DNA of 64,000 nt from Bog-1198 sp963727045 (lineage in GTDB: Bacteria > Pseudomonadota > Gammaproteobacteria > Steroidobacterales > Steroidobacteraceae). The stretch covers positions 434,001 to 498,000 of the forward strand of contig CAVSES010000001.1 of assembly GCA_963727045.1 (NCBI GenBank). The letters are read 5' to 3'. Below, one piece after another: positions 17,716 to 29,045 of the stretch (positions are counted from its first letter, which is position 1; each line of letters opens with the position of its first letter). The notes beneath the pieces are model-generated. The model was given only the letters and a program-made list of their open reading frames with translations. It had not been told where the DNA came from and ran no database searches. A program made the position numbers and the translations under genes.

Positions 17716-18837
17716 ATGGCGAAGCAGGATTACTACAAGCTCCTGGATGTGCCCCGGAGCGCGACCGAAGCGGACATCAAAAAGGCGTATCGCCGCCTCG
17801 CCATGAAGCATCATCCGGACCGCAATCCCGACGATCCGGAATCGGAACATAAATTCAAAGAGGCCAAAGAAGCCTACGAGGTGCTGTGCGACGCGCAAAA
17901 GCGCGCCGTTTACGACCAGTTCGGCCATGCCGGGCTCGAGGGGGGGCGTGGCGGCGGCGGCTTCAGCGCCGGCGAGGCGTTCGGCGACATCTTCGGCGAG
18001 ATGTTCGGGGATATCTTCTCGGGCGGTCAGCGCAGCCGCTCGCAGGTGTTTCGCGGCGCCGATTTACGCTACGAATTGGAGCTCAATCTCGAGCAGGCCG
18101 TGTTCGGCACGGAGACCGAGATCCAGATTCCCTCGCTGGCCGAGTGCAAGACCTGCAAGGGCACCGGCGCGGCCAAGGGGTCCACGCCGAAGACCTGCGA
18201 CACCTGCCACGGCCAGGGTCAGGTGCGCGTGCAGCAGTCCATTTTCACGATCCAGCAGCCCTGTCCGCGCTGCAAGGGCCGCGGCAAGATCATCAGCAAC
18301 CCGTGCGACACCTGCTTCGGCCAGGGCCGGGTGCGCCAGGAAAAGACGCTGCCGGTCGCCGTGCCTGCGGGCGTCGACACGGGCGACCGCATCCGCCTGA
18401 ACGGCGAGGGCGAAGCGGGCCGCAACGGCGGGCCGGCCGGGGACCTGTATGTCGAGGTTCGCGTGCGCGAACACGCCATCTTCGAGCGCGACGGCAGCCA
18501 TTTATCCTGCGAGGTGCCGATCAGCTTCACGACCGCCGCTCTCGGCGGCTCGGTGGAAGTGCCCACCCTGAACGGCGAGGTCATCCTCAAGATCCCGAGC
18601 GAGACCCAATCGGGGCGGGTGTTCCGGGTGCGTGAGAAGGGCGTCCGGCCGGTGCGCGGCGGCGCGGCGGGCGATTTGTTCTGCCGGGTGGTGATCGAGA
18701 CGCCCGTCGGCCTGGGGGCCGAGCAGAAGGAATTGCTCAAGAAATTCGAGGCTACGCTGCAACAGGGCAGTCACAAACCGCGCGAGCAGTCGTTTCTCGA
18801 AGGGGTGAAGAAATTCTTCACCGGCGCGGTCGACTAG
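17716..18837 (+). CDS. dnaJ: Co-chaperone DnaJ (Hsp40)
   Basis: Delivers substrates to DnaK and stimulates its ATPase. 373 residues: J domain at 1-70 with KHHPDRNPDD, a Gly/Phe-rich linker (GGRGGGGFSAGEAFGDIF), the zinc-finger region with four Cys repeats (CKTCKGTG, CDTCHGQG, CPRCKGRG, CDTCFGQG), and two C-terminal substrate-binding domains. The length is typical. It lies downstream of dnaK after the hairpin and 11 bp before dapB. Confidence 0.99.
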   Translation: MAKQDYYKLLDVPRSATEADIKKAYRRLAMKHHPDRNPDDPESEHKFKEAKEAYEVLCDAQKRAVYDQFGHAGLEGGRGGGGFSAGEAFGDIFGEMFGDIFSGGQRSRSQVFRGADLRYELELNLEQAVFGTETEIQIPSLAECKTCKGTGAAKGSTPKTCDTCHGQGQVRVQQSIFTIQQPCPRCKGRGKIISNPCDTCFGQGRVRQEKTLPVAVPAGVDTGDRIRLNGEGEAGRNGGPAGDLYVEVRVREHAIFERDGSHLSCEVPISFTTAALGGSVEVPTLNGEVILKIPSETQSGRVFRVREKGVRPVRGGAAGDLFCRVVIETPVGLGAEQKELLKKFEATLQQGSHKPREQSFLEGVKKFFTGAVD

Positions 18838-18848
18838 GAGCCGCGCGG

Positions 18849-19643
18849 ATGCACCCCATCGCAATCTTTGGGATCACGGGGCGCATGGGGCAGATGCTGT
18901 TGCAGGCGATGCGCAGCGAGCCCGGCTTTCAGCTCTCGGGTGCGATTGCATCAGCGGCAAGCGACCGCATGGGTCAGGAGGCGGCCGCCGAGGGCACTCC
19001 CACCGGCGTGAGGATCACCTGCGACCCCGCCTTGGGCCTGCGGGGCGCCGCGGTGGCCGTGGATTTCAGCCTGGGTGAGTCTGTGGCGGCGCATGCCAGG
19101 GCCTGTGCGGCGGCGCGCGTTCCCATCCTCGTCGGCGCCACGGGCTTCGATGCCGCCAGCCGCGTCGATCTGCGGGTGGCGGCGCGCGATATTGCGGTGC
19201 TCGTAGCACCCAACACCAGCCTCGGCGTGGGCGTGGCGGCGAAATTGGTCTCGATGGCAGCCGCGGCGCTCGGCCCGGACTACGATGTGGAAATCTTCGA
19301 GGCGCACCACAAGATGAAGCGCGATGCACCGTCCGGTACGGCGTTGGCGCTCGGGGAGGAGGTCGCGCAAGCGCGAGGCGCATCGTTGAACGAAGTGGCG
19401 ACCTTCGGCCGGTCGGGTCAGAGCGCGCCGCGCATCCCCGGCAGCATCGGTTTCTCAAGCCTGCGCGCCGGCGACATCGTCGGCGAACACACCGTCACTT
19501 TTGCGGGCCCCGGCGAGCGCGTCGAGATTACTCACCGTGCCACCGACCGCATCACATTCGCGCGAGGAGCCTTGCGGGCGGCCGGATGGCTCGTGGGGCG
19601 GCCGGCCGGCCTCTATGGCATGAAAGACGTGCTCGGACTGTAG
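18849..19643 (+). CDS. dapB: 4-hydroxy-tetrahydrodipicolinate reductase
   Basis: Second dedicated step to diaminopimelate and lysine: NAD(P)H reduction of the dihydrodipicolinate precursor. 264 residues with the nucleotide-binding start IAIFGITGRMGQML, the catalytic signature EAHHKMKRDAPSGTAL and GDIVGEHTVTFAGPGE. It follows dnaJ by 11 bp and precedes carAB, as in E. coli. Read-through from the heat-shock block is possible, since no terminator was seen before it. Confidence 0.97.
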   Translation: MHPIAIFGITGRMGQMLLQAMRSEPGFQLSGAIASAASDRMGQEAAAEGTPTGVRITCDPALGLRGAAVAVDFSLGESVAAHARACAAARVPILVGATGFDAASRVDLRVAARDIAVLVAPNTSLGVGVAAKLVSMAAAALGPDYDVEIFEAHHKMKRDAPSGTALALGEEVAQARGASLNEVATFGRSGQSAPRIPGSIGFSSLRAGDIVGEHTVTFAGPGERVEITHRATDRITFARGALRAAGWLVGRPAGLYGMKDVLGL

Positions 19644-19670
19644 AAGAGCATGGACAGTGATCCCGGGCAT

Positions 19671-19783
19671 GGTTAATATTCGCGCCCGGAAACTGATCGC
19701 GAATTAACCCAAGAAGCGGGAGGACGTTCTCACAGGAGCGACTCCCGCTTTGCGCATCTGCGCAAAGCGCGGTAGCGCAAAGC
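19671..19783 (+). promoter_or_regulatory. Structured leader upstream of carA with competing hairpins
   Basis: Three stems are visible. GGTTAA..TTCGCG (19671-19684) pairs with CGCGAATTAACC (19698-19709) with a 2-nt bulge. AAGCGGGAG (19714-19722) pairs perfectly with CTCCCGCTT (19742-19750). GCTTTGCGC (19747-19755) pairs perfectly with GCGCAAAGC at 19760-19768, or with a second copy at 19775-19783. The second and third stems share 19747-19750 and cannot form together. The last arm ends 11 bp before the GTG of carA, close to its ribosome site. Confidence 0.5.
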
Positions 19784-19794
19784 GAGGAACCGGA

Positions 19795-20973
19795 GTGTCG
19801 ACACCTGCAGTGCTAGCTCTCGAAGATGGCACCGTGTTCCGTGGCGTCTCAGTAGGCGCAAAAGGCAACACGACGGGTGAAGTAGTTTTCAATACGGCAA
19901 TGACGGGCTACCAGGAGATCCTCACGGATCCATCCTATTGCCGGCAAATCATCACTCTGACCTATCCGCACGTGGGCAACACCGGCACCACGCCGGAAGA
20001 TCTGGAATCGGGCGGGGTCTACGCCGCGGGCCTCGTGATCCGCGATCTACCCTTGGTGCATTCGAATTGGCGGGCCACGGAGTCGCTGCGCCATTTCCTG
20101 CTTCGCTGCAAAGTCGTGGCCATCGCGGACATCGATACCCGCAAGCTGACCCGATTGCTGCGCGAAAAGGGCGCGCAGTCCGGGTGCATCATGACCGGCG
20201 ACACCATCGACGAGACGGCGGCCGTGCGGGCGGCCAAGAAGTTTCCCGGCCTCAAGGGAATGGACCTCGCCAAAGCGGTATCGACCAAGAAGATCTACCA
20301 ATGGAACGACGGCTTGATCTGGAAATCCACCAGCAAGCCGCCGCGGCCGCAGAGTCGCCTGCACGTGGTTGCCTACGATTTTGGGATCAAGCGCAACATC
20401 TTGCGCATCCTCTCGGAGCATGGCTGCCGCATGACGGTGGTGCCTGCAAAAACAACGGCAGATCAAGTGCTTGCAATGAATCCTGACGGTATCTTCTTAA
20501 GTAACGGTCCGGGCGATCCCGAGCCTTGCGACTATGCCATCGCGGCAATCTCGCGCTTCCTCGAGACGGATATTCCGGTGTTCGGGATTTGTCTCGGCCA
20601 TCAGCTGCTCGGTTTGGCGAGCGGCGCGAAGACGGTCAAAATGAAATTCGGCCATCACGGCGCCAACCACCCGGTCTCGGAACTCGACTCCGGCCGGGTG
20701 CTCATTTCCAGCCAGAATCATGGATTCGCGGTCGATGAGGCGACGCTGCCCGCGACGTTGCGCGCGACGCACCGATCCTTGTTCGACGGCTCGCTGCAGG
20801 GCCTGGCGCGCACCGACCGTCCCGCGTTCAGCTTTCAGGGGCACCCCGAGGCCAGCCCGGGTCCGCATGATTTGCGCCTGCTGTTCGAACACTTCATGTA
20901 TTTGATGGTGAAACGCATGCAGGCCAATTCCCGCGGCCGCAATCCCGTCAGACAGAAGTCGGCCGAGAGTTAA
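19795..20973 (+). CDS. carA: Carbamoyl-phosphate synthase small subunit
   Basis: Glutaminase subunit that passes ammonia to CarB for carbamoyl phosphate, feeding arginine and pyrimidine synthesis. 392 residues: the N-terminal domain begins AVLALEDGTVFRG, and the class I glutamine amidotransferase domain has VYDFG-type core YDFGIKRNILRIL, nucleophile Cys in FGICLGHQLLG, and His/Glu in FQGHPEASPGP. GTG 19795 was chosen since GAGGAA lies 7-9 nt before it and E. coli CarA begins at the same point. Its TAA is immediately followed by the GTG of carB. Confidence 0.97.
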   Translation: MSTPAVLALEDGTVFRGVSVGAKGNTTGEVVFNTAMTGYQEILTDPSYCRQIITLTYPHVGNTGTTPEDLESGGVYAAGLVIRDLPLVHSNWRATESLRHFLLRCKVVAIADIDTRKLTRLLREKGAQSGCIMTGDTIDETAAVRAAKKFPGLKGMDLAKAVSTKKIYQWNDGLIWKSTSKPPRPQSRLHVVAYDFGIKRNILRILSEHGCRMTVVPAKTTADQVLAMNPDGIFLSNGPGDPEPCDYAIAAISRFLETDIPVFGICLGHQLLGLASGAKTVKMKFGHHGANHPVSELDSGRVLISSQNHGFAVDEATLPATLRATHRSLFDGSLQGLARTDRPAFSFQGHPEASPGPHDLRLLFEHFMYLMVKRMQANSRGRNPVRQKSAES

Positions 20974-24194
<3,221 letters not shown>

Positions 24195-24198
<4 letters not shown>

Positions 24199-24671
24199 AG
24201 CGAACCCCCATGACCCTTCGCGGCGCCGAGCGGCTGCGGACGGAGCTCAAGCAGCTCAAGAGCGAAGCTCGTCCGAACGTCATCAAGGCGATCGCGGAAG
24301 CGCGCGCCCACGGGGATTTGAGCGAGAACGCCGAATATCACGCGGCCCGCGAGCAGCAGAGCTTCATCGAAGGGCGCATCAACGACATCGAGAACCGCCT
24401 GTCGAATTCCGAGGTGATCGACGTCACCAAGTTGAGCGCGAGCGGACGCGTCGTGTTCGGCGCGACGATGGAACTCGAGGATCAGGACGGCGGCAACAAG
24501 GTGGTGTATCAATTGGTCGGCGACGATGAGGCGAACATCAAACAGGGACTGTTGTCCGTCTCCTCGCCGATCGCCCGCGCGCTGATCGGCAAGTCCCAAG
24601 GGGATGTGGTGGATGTCACCACGCCCGGCGGCACCCGCACCTACGAGATCGTGTCGGTCCGCTACCTGTGA
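24195..24671 (+). CDS. greA: Transcription elongation factor GreA
   Basis: Rescues backtracked RNA polymerase by promoting transcript cleavage through its secondary channel. 158 residues: N-terminal coiled coil with acidic tip (EARAHGDLSENAEYHAAREQ, the tip residues D and E being DLSEN) and the C-terminal FKBP-like domain with SPIARALIGK. The start GTG at 24195 overlaps the carB stop and gives MKRTPMTLRGAE, aligning with the start of E. coli GreA. The next gene overlaps its stop. Confidence 0.98.
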
Positions 24672-25072
24672 GCGCCATGCGGGCGGCATTTCGGGTGCTG
24701 CTCGTGCTGTGGGCGGGCAGTCTGTGGTCGCTCGCGGCGTGGGTCGCGCCCACGCTGTTCTCCGCGCAGAGCGACCGGCACCTGGCGGGCCTGCTGGCGG
24801 CGCGCCTGTTCGCCGTCGAGACCTATCTGGGCGTGTGCACCGCCGTATTCGCCGCACTGCTGCCGGGCCGCGGCAAATTTAAATTAGGATATGCCGCGGC
24901 CGCGCTTTTGGCATTGAATCAATGGGGTTTCGCACCCCTCATGGCCGAGGCGCGCGTGCGCGGCTCGGCGGCTGCCTTGAGCTTCGGTGCCTGGCACGGC
25001 GTGTCGGCGGCGGTCTACGTCCTGGCCTGCCTCGCCATGGTGGTGCTGATTTGCAAGGAGCGCTACGACTGA
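24668..25072 (+). CDS. DUF4149-type membrane protein
   Basis: 134 residues with four likely membrane helices (FRVLLVLWAGSLWSLAAWVAP; LAARLFAVETYLGVCTAVFAALL; GYAAAALLALNQWGFAPLM; GVSAAVYVLACLAMVVLIC). The layout and the WVAPTLF motif fit DUF4149, a family of small proteins of unknown role often found next to greA, yhbY or carB in gammaproteobacteria. The GTG start overlaps the greA stop by 3 nt, so it is likely the last gene of the carAB-greA transcript. Converges with yhbY. Confidence 0.8.
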   Translation: MSAMRAAFRVLLVLWAGSLWSLAAWVAPTLFSAQSDRHLAGLLAARLFAVETYLGVCTAVFAALLPGRGKFKLGYAAAALLALNQWGFAPLMAEARVRGSAAALSFGAWHGVSAAVYVLACLAMVVLICKERYD

Positions 25073-25154
25073 ACGCGCAGTCTCAAGGGGAAAAGCGTAC
25101 GAGCGGCCGGGGCAGCCGGGCACGGCATGTTCGAGCCAGCGCTCTCGCGCGGCG

Positions 25155-25451
25155 TCAGTCCGGAAGCAGGATTTTCGCCAGCTCCTTGCGCTGCCGGTAG
25201 AAAACCCCGACATTCCCCACCCGCTGCACCAGGGTGCTGGCGGTCCGGGCCGCAAGATCGTCCAATGCGGCATTGCGGGCGCTGCGCTCCCCGATCCGGG
25301 CGCTGACCTTGACCAGTTCGTGATCGGTCAGGGCGCGATCGAGTTCGTTCACGACCCCGTCGGTGAGTCCGGCATTTCCCAGCATGACGATCGGGCTCAT
25401 GGGGTGGGCGAGACGCCGCAAGTGCTTCTTTTGTTTCTCTGACAGTGCCAC
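25155..25451 (-). CDS. yhbY: Ribosome assembly RNA-binding protein YhbY
   Basis: CRS1-YhbY (CRM) domain protein that associates with pre-50S particles. 98 residues: KQKKHLRRLAHPMSPIVMLGNAGLTDGVVNELDRALTDHELVKV is the domain, with the conserved GxxG-like loop LGNAG, and ends in GVFYRQRKE. Divergent from rlmE, another 50S factor, with start codons 26 bp apart, the same pairing as in E. coli. Confidence 0.95.
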   Translation of the reverse strand: MALSEKQKKHLRRLAHPMSPIVMLGNAGLTDGVVNELDRALTDHELVKVSARIGERSARNAALDDLAARTASTLVQRVGNVGVFYRQRKELAKILLPD

Positions 25452-25477
25452 TGCGAGATTATAGTCGCATCCCTACC

Positions 25478-26104
25478 ATGCCCAAGCGTTCAAAAAGCAG
25501 TGCTCGCTGGCTCGCCGAGCACGCGAGCGATGAGTTCGTCAAGCGGGCGCAGAAGGAAGGCTGGCGCTCGCGCGCCGTGTTCAAGCTGGCGCAGATCCAG
25601 GAAACCGAGCGCCTGCTGCGGCCGGGAATCCGTTGCGTCGACCTGGGCGCGGCCCCCGGGGGCTGGAGCCAGTACGCGGCGCGCATCGCCGGCGGCACCG
25701 GCCGCATCGTGGCCACGGACATCCTGGCCATGGACGCCATTCCCGGCGTCGATTTCGTGCAGGGCGATTTTCGCGAGGCGGCGGTGCTGGAGGAGGTTTT
25801 GCGCCGGGTCGGCGCCGATAAAGTGGACCTTGTTTTGTCCGATATGGCCCCCAACATGGCTGGCATAGATGCGGTGGACCAGCCCCGATCGATGTATTTG
25901 GCGGAGCTGGCCCTTGAGTTTGCGGATCGTGTGTTGGCCCCGGGAGGCGATTTGCTGTTGAAATTGTTCCAGGGGGCCGGATTCGAGCAAATCATCAAGG
26001 ATGCGCGCAGCCGGTATGCCCGGGTGGTGACCAAAAAGCCGAAGGCGTCACGAACCCGCAGCCCTGAGATCTATCTGTTGGCGCGGCAGTTTGGGATGGT
26101 GTAA
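25478..26104 (+). CDS. rlmE: 23S rRNA (uridine-2'-O)-methyltransferase RlmE
   Basis: Methylates the ribose of U2552 in the A-loop of 23S rRNA (E. coli numbering), a late 50S assembly step that is heat-induced in E. coli as FtsJ/RrmJ. 208 residues: SRAVFKLAQIQE, SAM motif VDLGAAPGGWSQYA, LVLSDMAPNMAG and LLLKLFQGAGFE, which supply the K-D-K-E catalytic tetrad. The start is ATG 25478, giving the usual basic N-terminus. It precedes ftsH in the same direction with 72 bp between. Confidence 0.97.
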   Translation: MPKRSKSSARWLAEHASDEFVKRAQKEGWRSRAVFKLAQIQETERLLRPGIRCVDLGAAPGGWSQYAARIAGGTGRIVATDILAMDAIPGVDFVQGDFREAAVLEEVLRRVGADKVDLVLSDMAPNMAGIDAVDQPRSMYLAELALEFADRVLAPGGDLLLKLFQGAGFEQIIKDARSRYARVVTKKPKASRTRSPEIYLLARQFGMV

Positions 26105-26176
26105 GTTCGGGGGGCCCACCTTGGGGAACGCCCGCCCGCATATTTTGTCGTAATGTCTTACGGCTGTAGGTGAAAC

Positions 26177-28090
26177 TTGAACGATTTGACGAAGCAAATT
26201 CTCCTCTGGGTCGCGTTGGCGGTCATTCTGCTCGCTATTTTCAGCCAATTCGGGATGCGCACCGGACAGCCGGCCACCATCGATTACTCCCAATTCCTCT
26301 CCGAAGTTAAGAGCAACAACGTCGATTCGGTGACGCTCAAGGGCGAGATCATCGAGGGCAAGCGGCGCTCCTCCGGCGAGTCGTTCGTCACCTATAACCC
26401 CGAGACCAACAACACCGCACTGATCGGCTTGATGCAGTCCCAGGGAGTCAAATTCCGGGGTGAGCCGCCGAAACAGCAGTCGGTGATCCTGCAGCTGCTC
26501 ATCTCCGCCTTTCCGATATTGATTCTCATCGGTTTCTGGGCCTATTTCATGCGACAAATGCAGGGGGCATCCGGCGGCCGGGGGGCCATGTCGTTCGGCA
26601 AGAGCCGGGCGCGCCTGTTGGGCGAGGACCAGGTGAACGTGACCTTTGCCGACGTGGCGGGCGTCGAAGAAGCTAAACAAGAAGTGGTCGAAATCGTCGA
26701 CTTCTTGAAAGATCCCGGCAAGTTCCAGAAACTTGGCGGCAAGATTCCGAAAGGGGTGCTCATGGTCGGTTCCCCCGGAACCGGCAAGACGCTGCTGGCC
26801 CGCGCCATTGCCGGTGAGGCAAAGGTGCCGTTTTTCACCATCTCCGGCTCTGATTTCGTCGAAATGTTCGTCGGCGTGGGCGCTTCGCGCGTGCGCGACA
26901 TGTTCGAGCAGGCGAAGAAGCACGCTCCGTGCATCATTTTCATCGACGAAATCGACGCGGTGGGCCGCCATCGCGGAGCGGGCCTCGGCGGCGGACACGA
27001 TGAGCGTGAGCAGACCCTGAACCAGTTGCTGGTCGAGATGGATGGTTTCGAGGGCAATGAAGGCATCATCGTGATCGCAGCCACCAACCGTCCGGATGTG
27101 CTCGATCCGGCGCTGCTGCGCCCCGGCCGCTTCGACCGCCAAGTGGTCGTGCCCCTGCCCGATGTCCGCGGCCGCGAGCAGATCCTCAAGGTGCACATGC
27201 GCAAGGTGCCGCTGGGCGACAACGTGAAGCCGTCGGTGATCGCGCGCGGCACGCCGGGCTTCTCCGGCGCGGACCTCGCGAACCTGGTGAACGAGGCGGC
27301 TTTGTTCGCGGCGCGGGGCAACAAGCGCTCGGTCACGATGGAAGAATTCGAACGCGCGAAGGACAAGATAATGATGGGCGCCGAACGGCGATCCATGGTC
27401 ATGACCGAGGAGGAGAAGCGCAACACCGCGTATCACGAATCGGGACACGCCATCGTGGGCCTCAGCGTTCCCGAGCACGACCCGGTGTACAAGGTGACCA
27501 TCATTCCCCGCGGCCGTGCGCTGGGCGTCACCATGTTCCTGCCGGAAGCGGATCGCTACAGCACCAGCAAGCGCCAGCTCGAAAGCCGCATCGCCACGCT
27601 GTTCGGCGGCCGCGTCGCAGAGGAGTTGGTTTTCGGCGCCGATGCGGTCACGACCGGGGCGTCCAACGACATCGAGCGGGCCACCGAATTGGCGCGCAAC
27701 ATGGTGACCCGCTGGGGCTTGTCGGACCGCCTGGGTCCGCAGACCTACAGCGAAGAGTCGGGCGAAGTGTTCTTGGGCCGCAGCGTCACCCAGCACAAAC
27801 AGGTGTCGGACGTGACCGCACACGTGATCGATGAAGAAGTGCGCCGCGTGATCGACAGCAACTATCAGCGGGCCTACAAAATCCTGCAGTCCAACATGGA
27901 CAAACTTCAGGCCATGTCGGAAGCCTTGATCAAGTACGAGACCATCGACGAAGAACAGATCAAGGACATCATGGAGGGCCGCGTACCGCGTCCTCCGCGC
28001 GATTGGGACGACACGCCGACACCGACTCCGCGCGGTCCGACGACGGAGAAGCCCGCGCCGCCTTTGGTGAACCCGGCCGGTCAGCACTAA
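26177..28090 (+). CDS. ftsH: ATP-dependent zinc metalloprotease FtsH
   Basis: Membrane-anchored AAA+ protease that removes misassembled membrane proteins and controls regulators such as sigma-32 and LpxC in E. coli. 637 residues: membrane helix at about 8-25, a periplasmic domain, a second helix at about 102-123, Walker A GSPGTGKT (198-205), Walker B IIFIDEID, arginine-finger region LLRPGRFDR and zinc motif HESGH (420-424). The start is a TTG with TAGGTG upstream. The C-terminus is Pro-rich. Precedes folP and glmM as in E. coli. Confidence 0.99.
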   Translation: MNDLTKQILLWVALAVILLAIFSQFGMRTGQPATIDYSQFLSEVKSNNVDSVTLKGEIIEGKRRSSGESFVTYNPETNNTALIGLMQSQGVKFRGEPPKQQSVILQLLISAFPILILIGFWAYFMRQMQGASGGRGAMSFGKSRARLLGEDQVNVTFADVAGVEEAKQEVVEIVDFLKDPGKFQKLGGKIPKGVLMVGSPGTGKTLLARAIAGEAKVPFFTISGSDFVEMFVGVGASRVRDMFEQAKKHAPCIIFIDEIDAVGRHRGAGLGGGHDEREQTLNQLLVEMDGFEGNEGIIVIAATNRPDVLDPALLRPGRFDRQVVVPLPDVRGREQILKVHMRKVPLGDNVKPSVIARGTPGFSGADLANLVNEAALFAARGNKRSVTMEEFERAKDKIMMGAERRSMVMTEEEKRNTAYHESGHAIVGLSVPEHDPVYKVTIIPRGRALGVTMFLPEADRYSTSKRQLESRIATLFGGRVAEELVFGADAVTTGASNDIERATELARNMVTRWGLSDRLGPQTYSEESGEVFLGRSVTQHKQVSDVTAHVIDEEVRRVIDSNYQRAYKILQSNMDKLQAMSEALIKYETIDEEQIKDIMEGRVPRPPRDWDDTPTPTPRGPTTEKPAPPLVNPAGQH

Positions 28091-28208
28091 GGCGGGCTGG
28101 AGGTCGGAAAGACGTCCCTGCCTTTCACGTTCCGGGAAGCGCGCCCAGGCTCCGCCCGCTGGGTTTGTCCGTCGCGCATCGCGAGTCTCGAGCCATCAAC
28201 AATTTCCA

Positions 28209-29045
28209 ATGCAGTGGCGTTGTAGAAACAGAACGATTGATCTGACGCGTCCTGTGGTCATGGGAATCTTGAACGTGACGCCGGATTCGTTTTCCGACGG
28301 CGACCGCTACGCAACGCTCGAGGCAGCGTTGCTGCGCGCCAGGCGCATCGAGGAGGAGGGTGCGGTCATCATCGATGTGGGCGGGGAGTCGACCCGGCCG
28401 GGTGCCGCCGCCGTGGAGGAGGCGGTGGAAATCGCCAGAGTCCTGCCGGTCATCGAGGGCATCGCCGCGGCGTCGGATATCGCGATCTCGATCGACACGA
28501 GCAAGCCGAAGGTGATGGCGGCCGCGGCCGCCGCGGGCGCTTGCATCGTCAATGACGTATACGCCCTGCGGGCGCCGGGCGCGCGGGACTGGGCCGCGGC
28601 CTCCAAAGTGGGCGTCTGTCTGATGCACATGCAGGGCGAGCCGCGTACGATGCAGCACAGTCCGCACTACGATGACGTGGTCGCGGAGGTATGCGCGTTT
28701 CTCGCGCGCGAACGGGATGCGTGCATCGAAGCCGGCATCGCACGCGAGGCGATCGTGCTCGATCCGGGGATTGGTTTCGGCAAGGGGCTCACACATAACA
28801 TGGCGCTGCTCAAGGATCTGTCGCGCTTCGCTGCGCTGAACTCGCCGCTCCTGGTCGGGGTTTCGCGCAAGAGCTTCATCGGGCGAATTCTTGGGCGACC
28901 CGTCGACGAGCGGCTCTACGGCGGCTTGGGGCTGGCGGCGCTTGCGGTGAGCAAGGGCGCGCGCATCGTGCGCACCCACGACGTCGCGGCCACCCGCCAA
29001 GCGATCGACATGGTGAGCGCGGTCATGCAAGGAATCGACAATTGA
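28209..29045 (+). CDS. folP: Dihydropteroate synthase
   Basis: Joins p-aminobenzoate to the pterin diphosphate in folate synthesis; target of sulfonamides. 278 residues of TIM-barrel type with the two signatures MGILNVTPDSFSDG and IDVGGESTRPGA, pterin-binding DPGIGFGKG, and the C-terminal GVSRKSFIG and RTHDVAATRQA. Lies after ftsH (118 bp) and overlaps glmM by 4 nt. Confidence 0.98.
   Translation: MQWRCRNRTIDLTRPVVMGILNVTPDSFSDGDRYATLEAALLRARRIEEEGAVIIDVGGESTRPGAAAVEEAVEIARVLPVIEGIAAASDIAISIDTSKPKVMAAAAAAGACIVNDVYALRAPGARDWAAASKVGVCLMHMQGEPRTMQHSPHYDDVVAEVCAFLARERDACIEAGIAREAIVLDPGIGFGKGLTHNMALLKDLSRFAALNSPLLVGVSRKSFIGRILGRPVDERLYGGLGLAALAVSKGARIVRTHDVAATRQAIDMVSAVMQGIDN

Noticed and set aside
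16213..17928. 571-codon frame antisense to dnaK
   Set aside because: Antisense to a certain gene; composition typical of GC-rich shadow frames.
26105..26176. Possible sigma-32 promoter before ftsH (CTTGGG ... CCGCATAT)
   Set aside because: The spacing of 10 bp is too short and the -35 differs from consensus, so no call was made.
26048..28087. 679-codon frame antisense to ftsH
   Set aside because: Antisense to a certain gene; runs of Arg and His; no recognisable domain.
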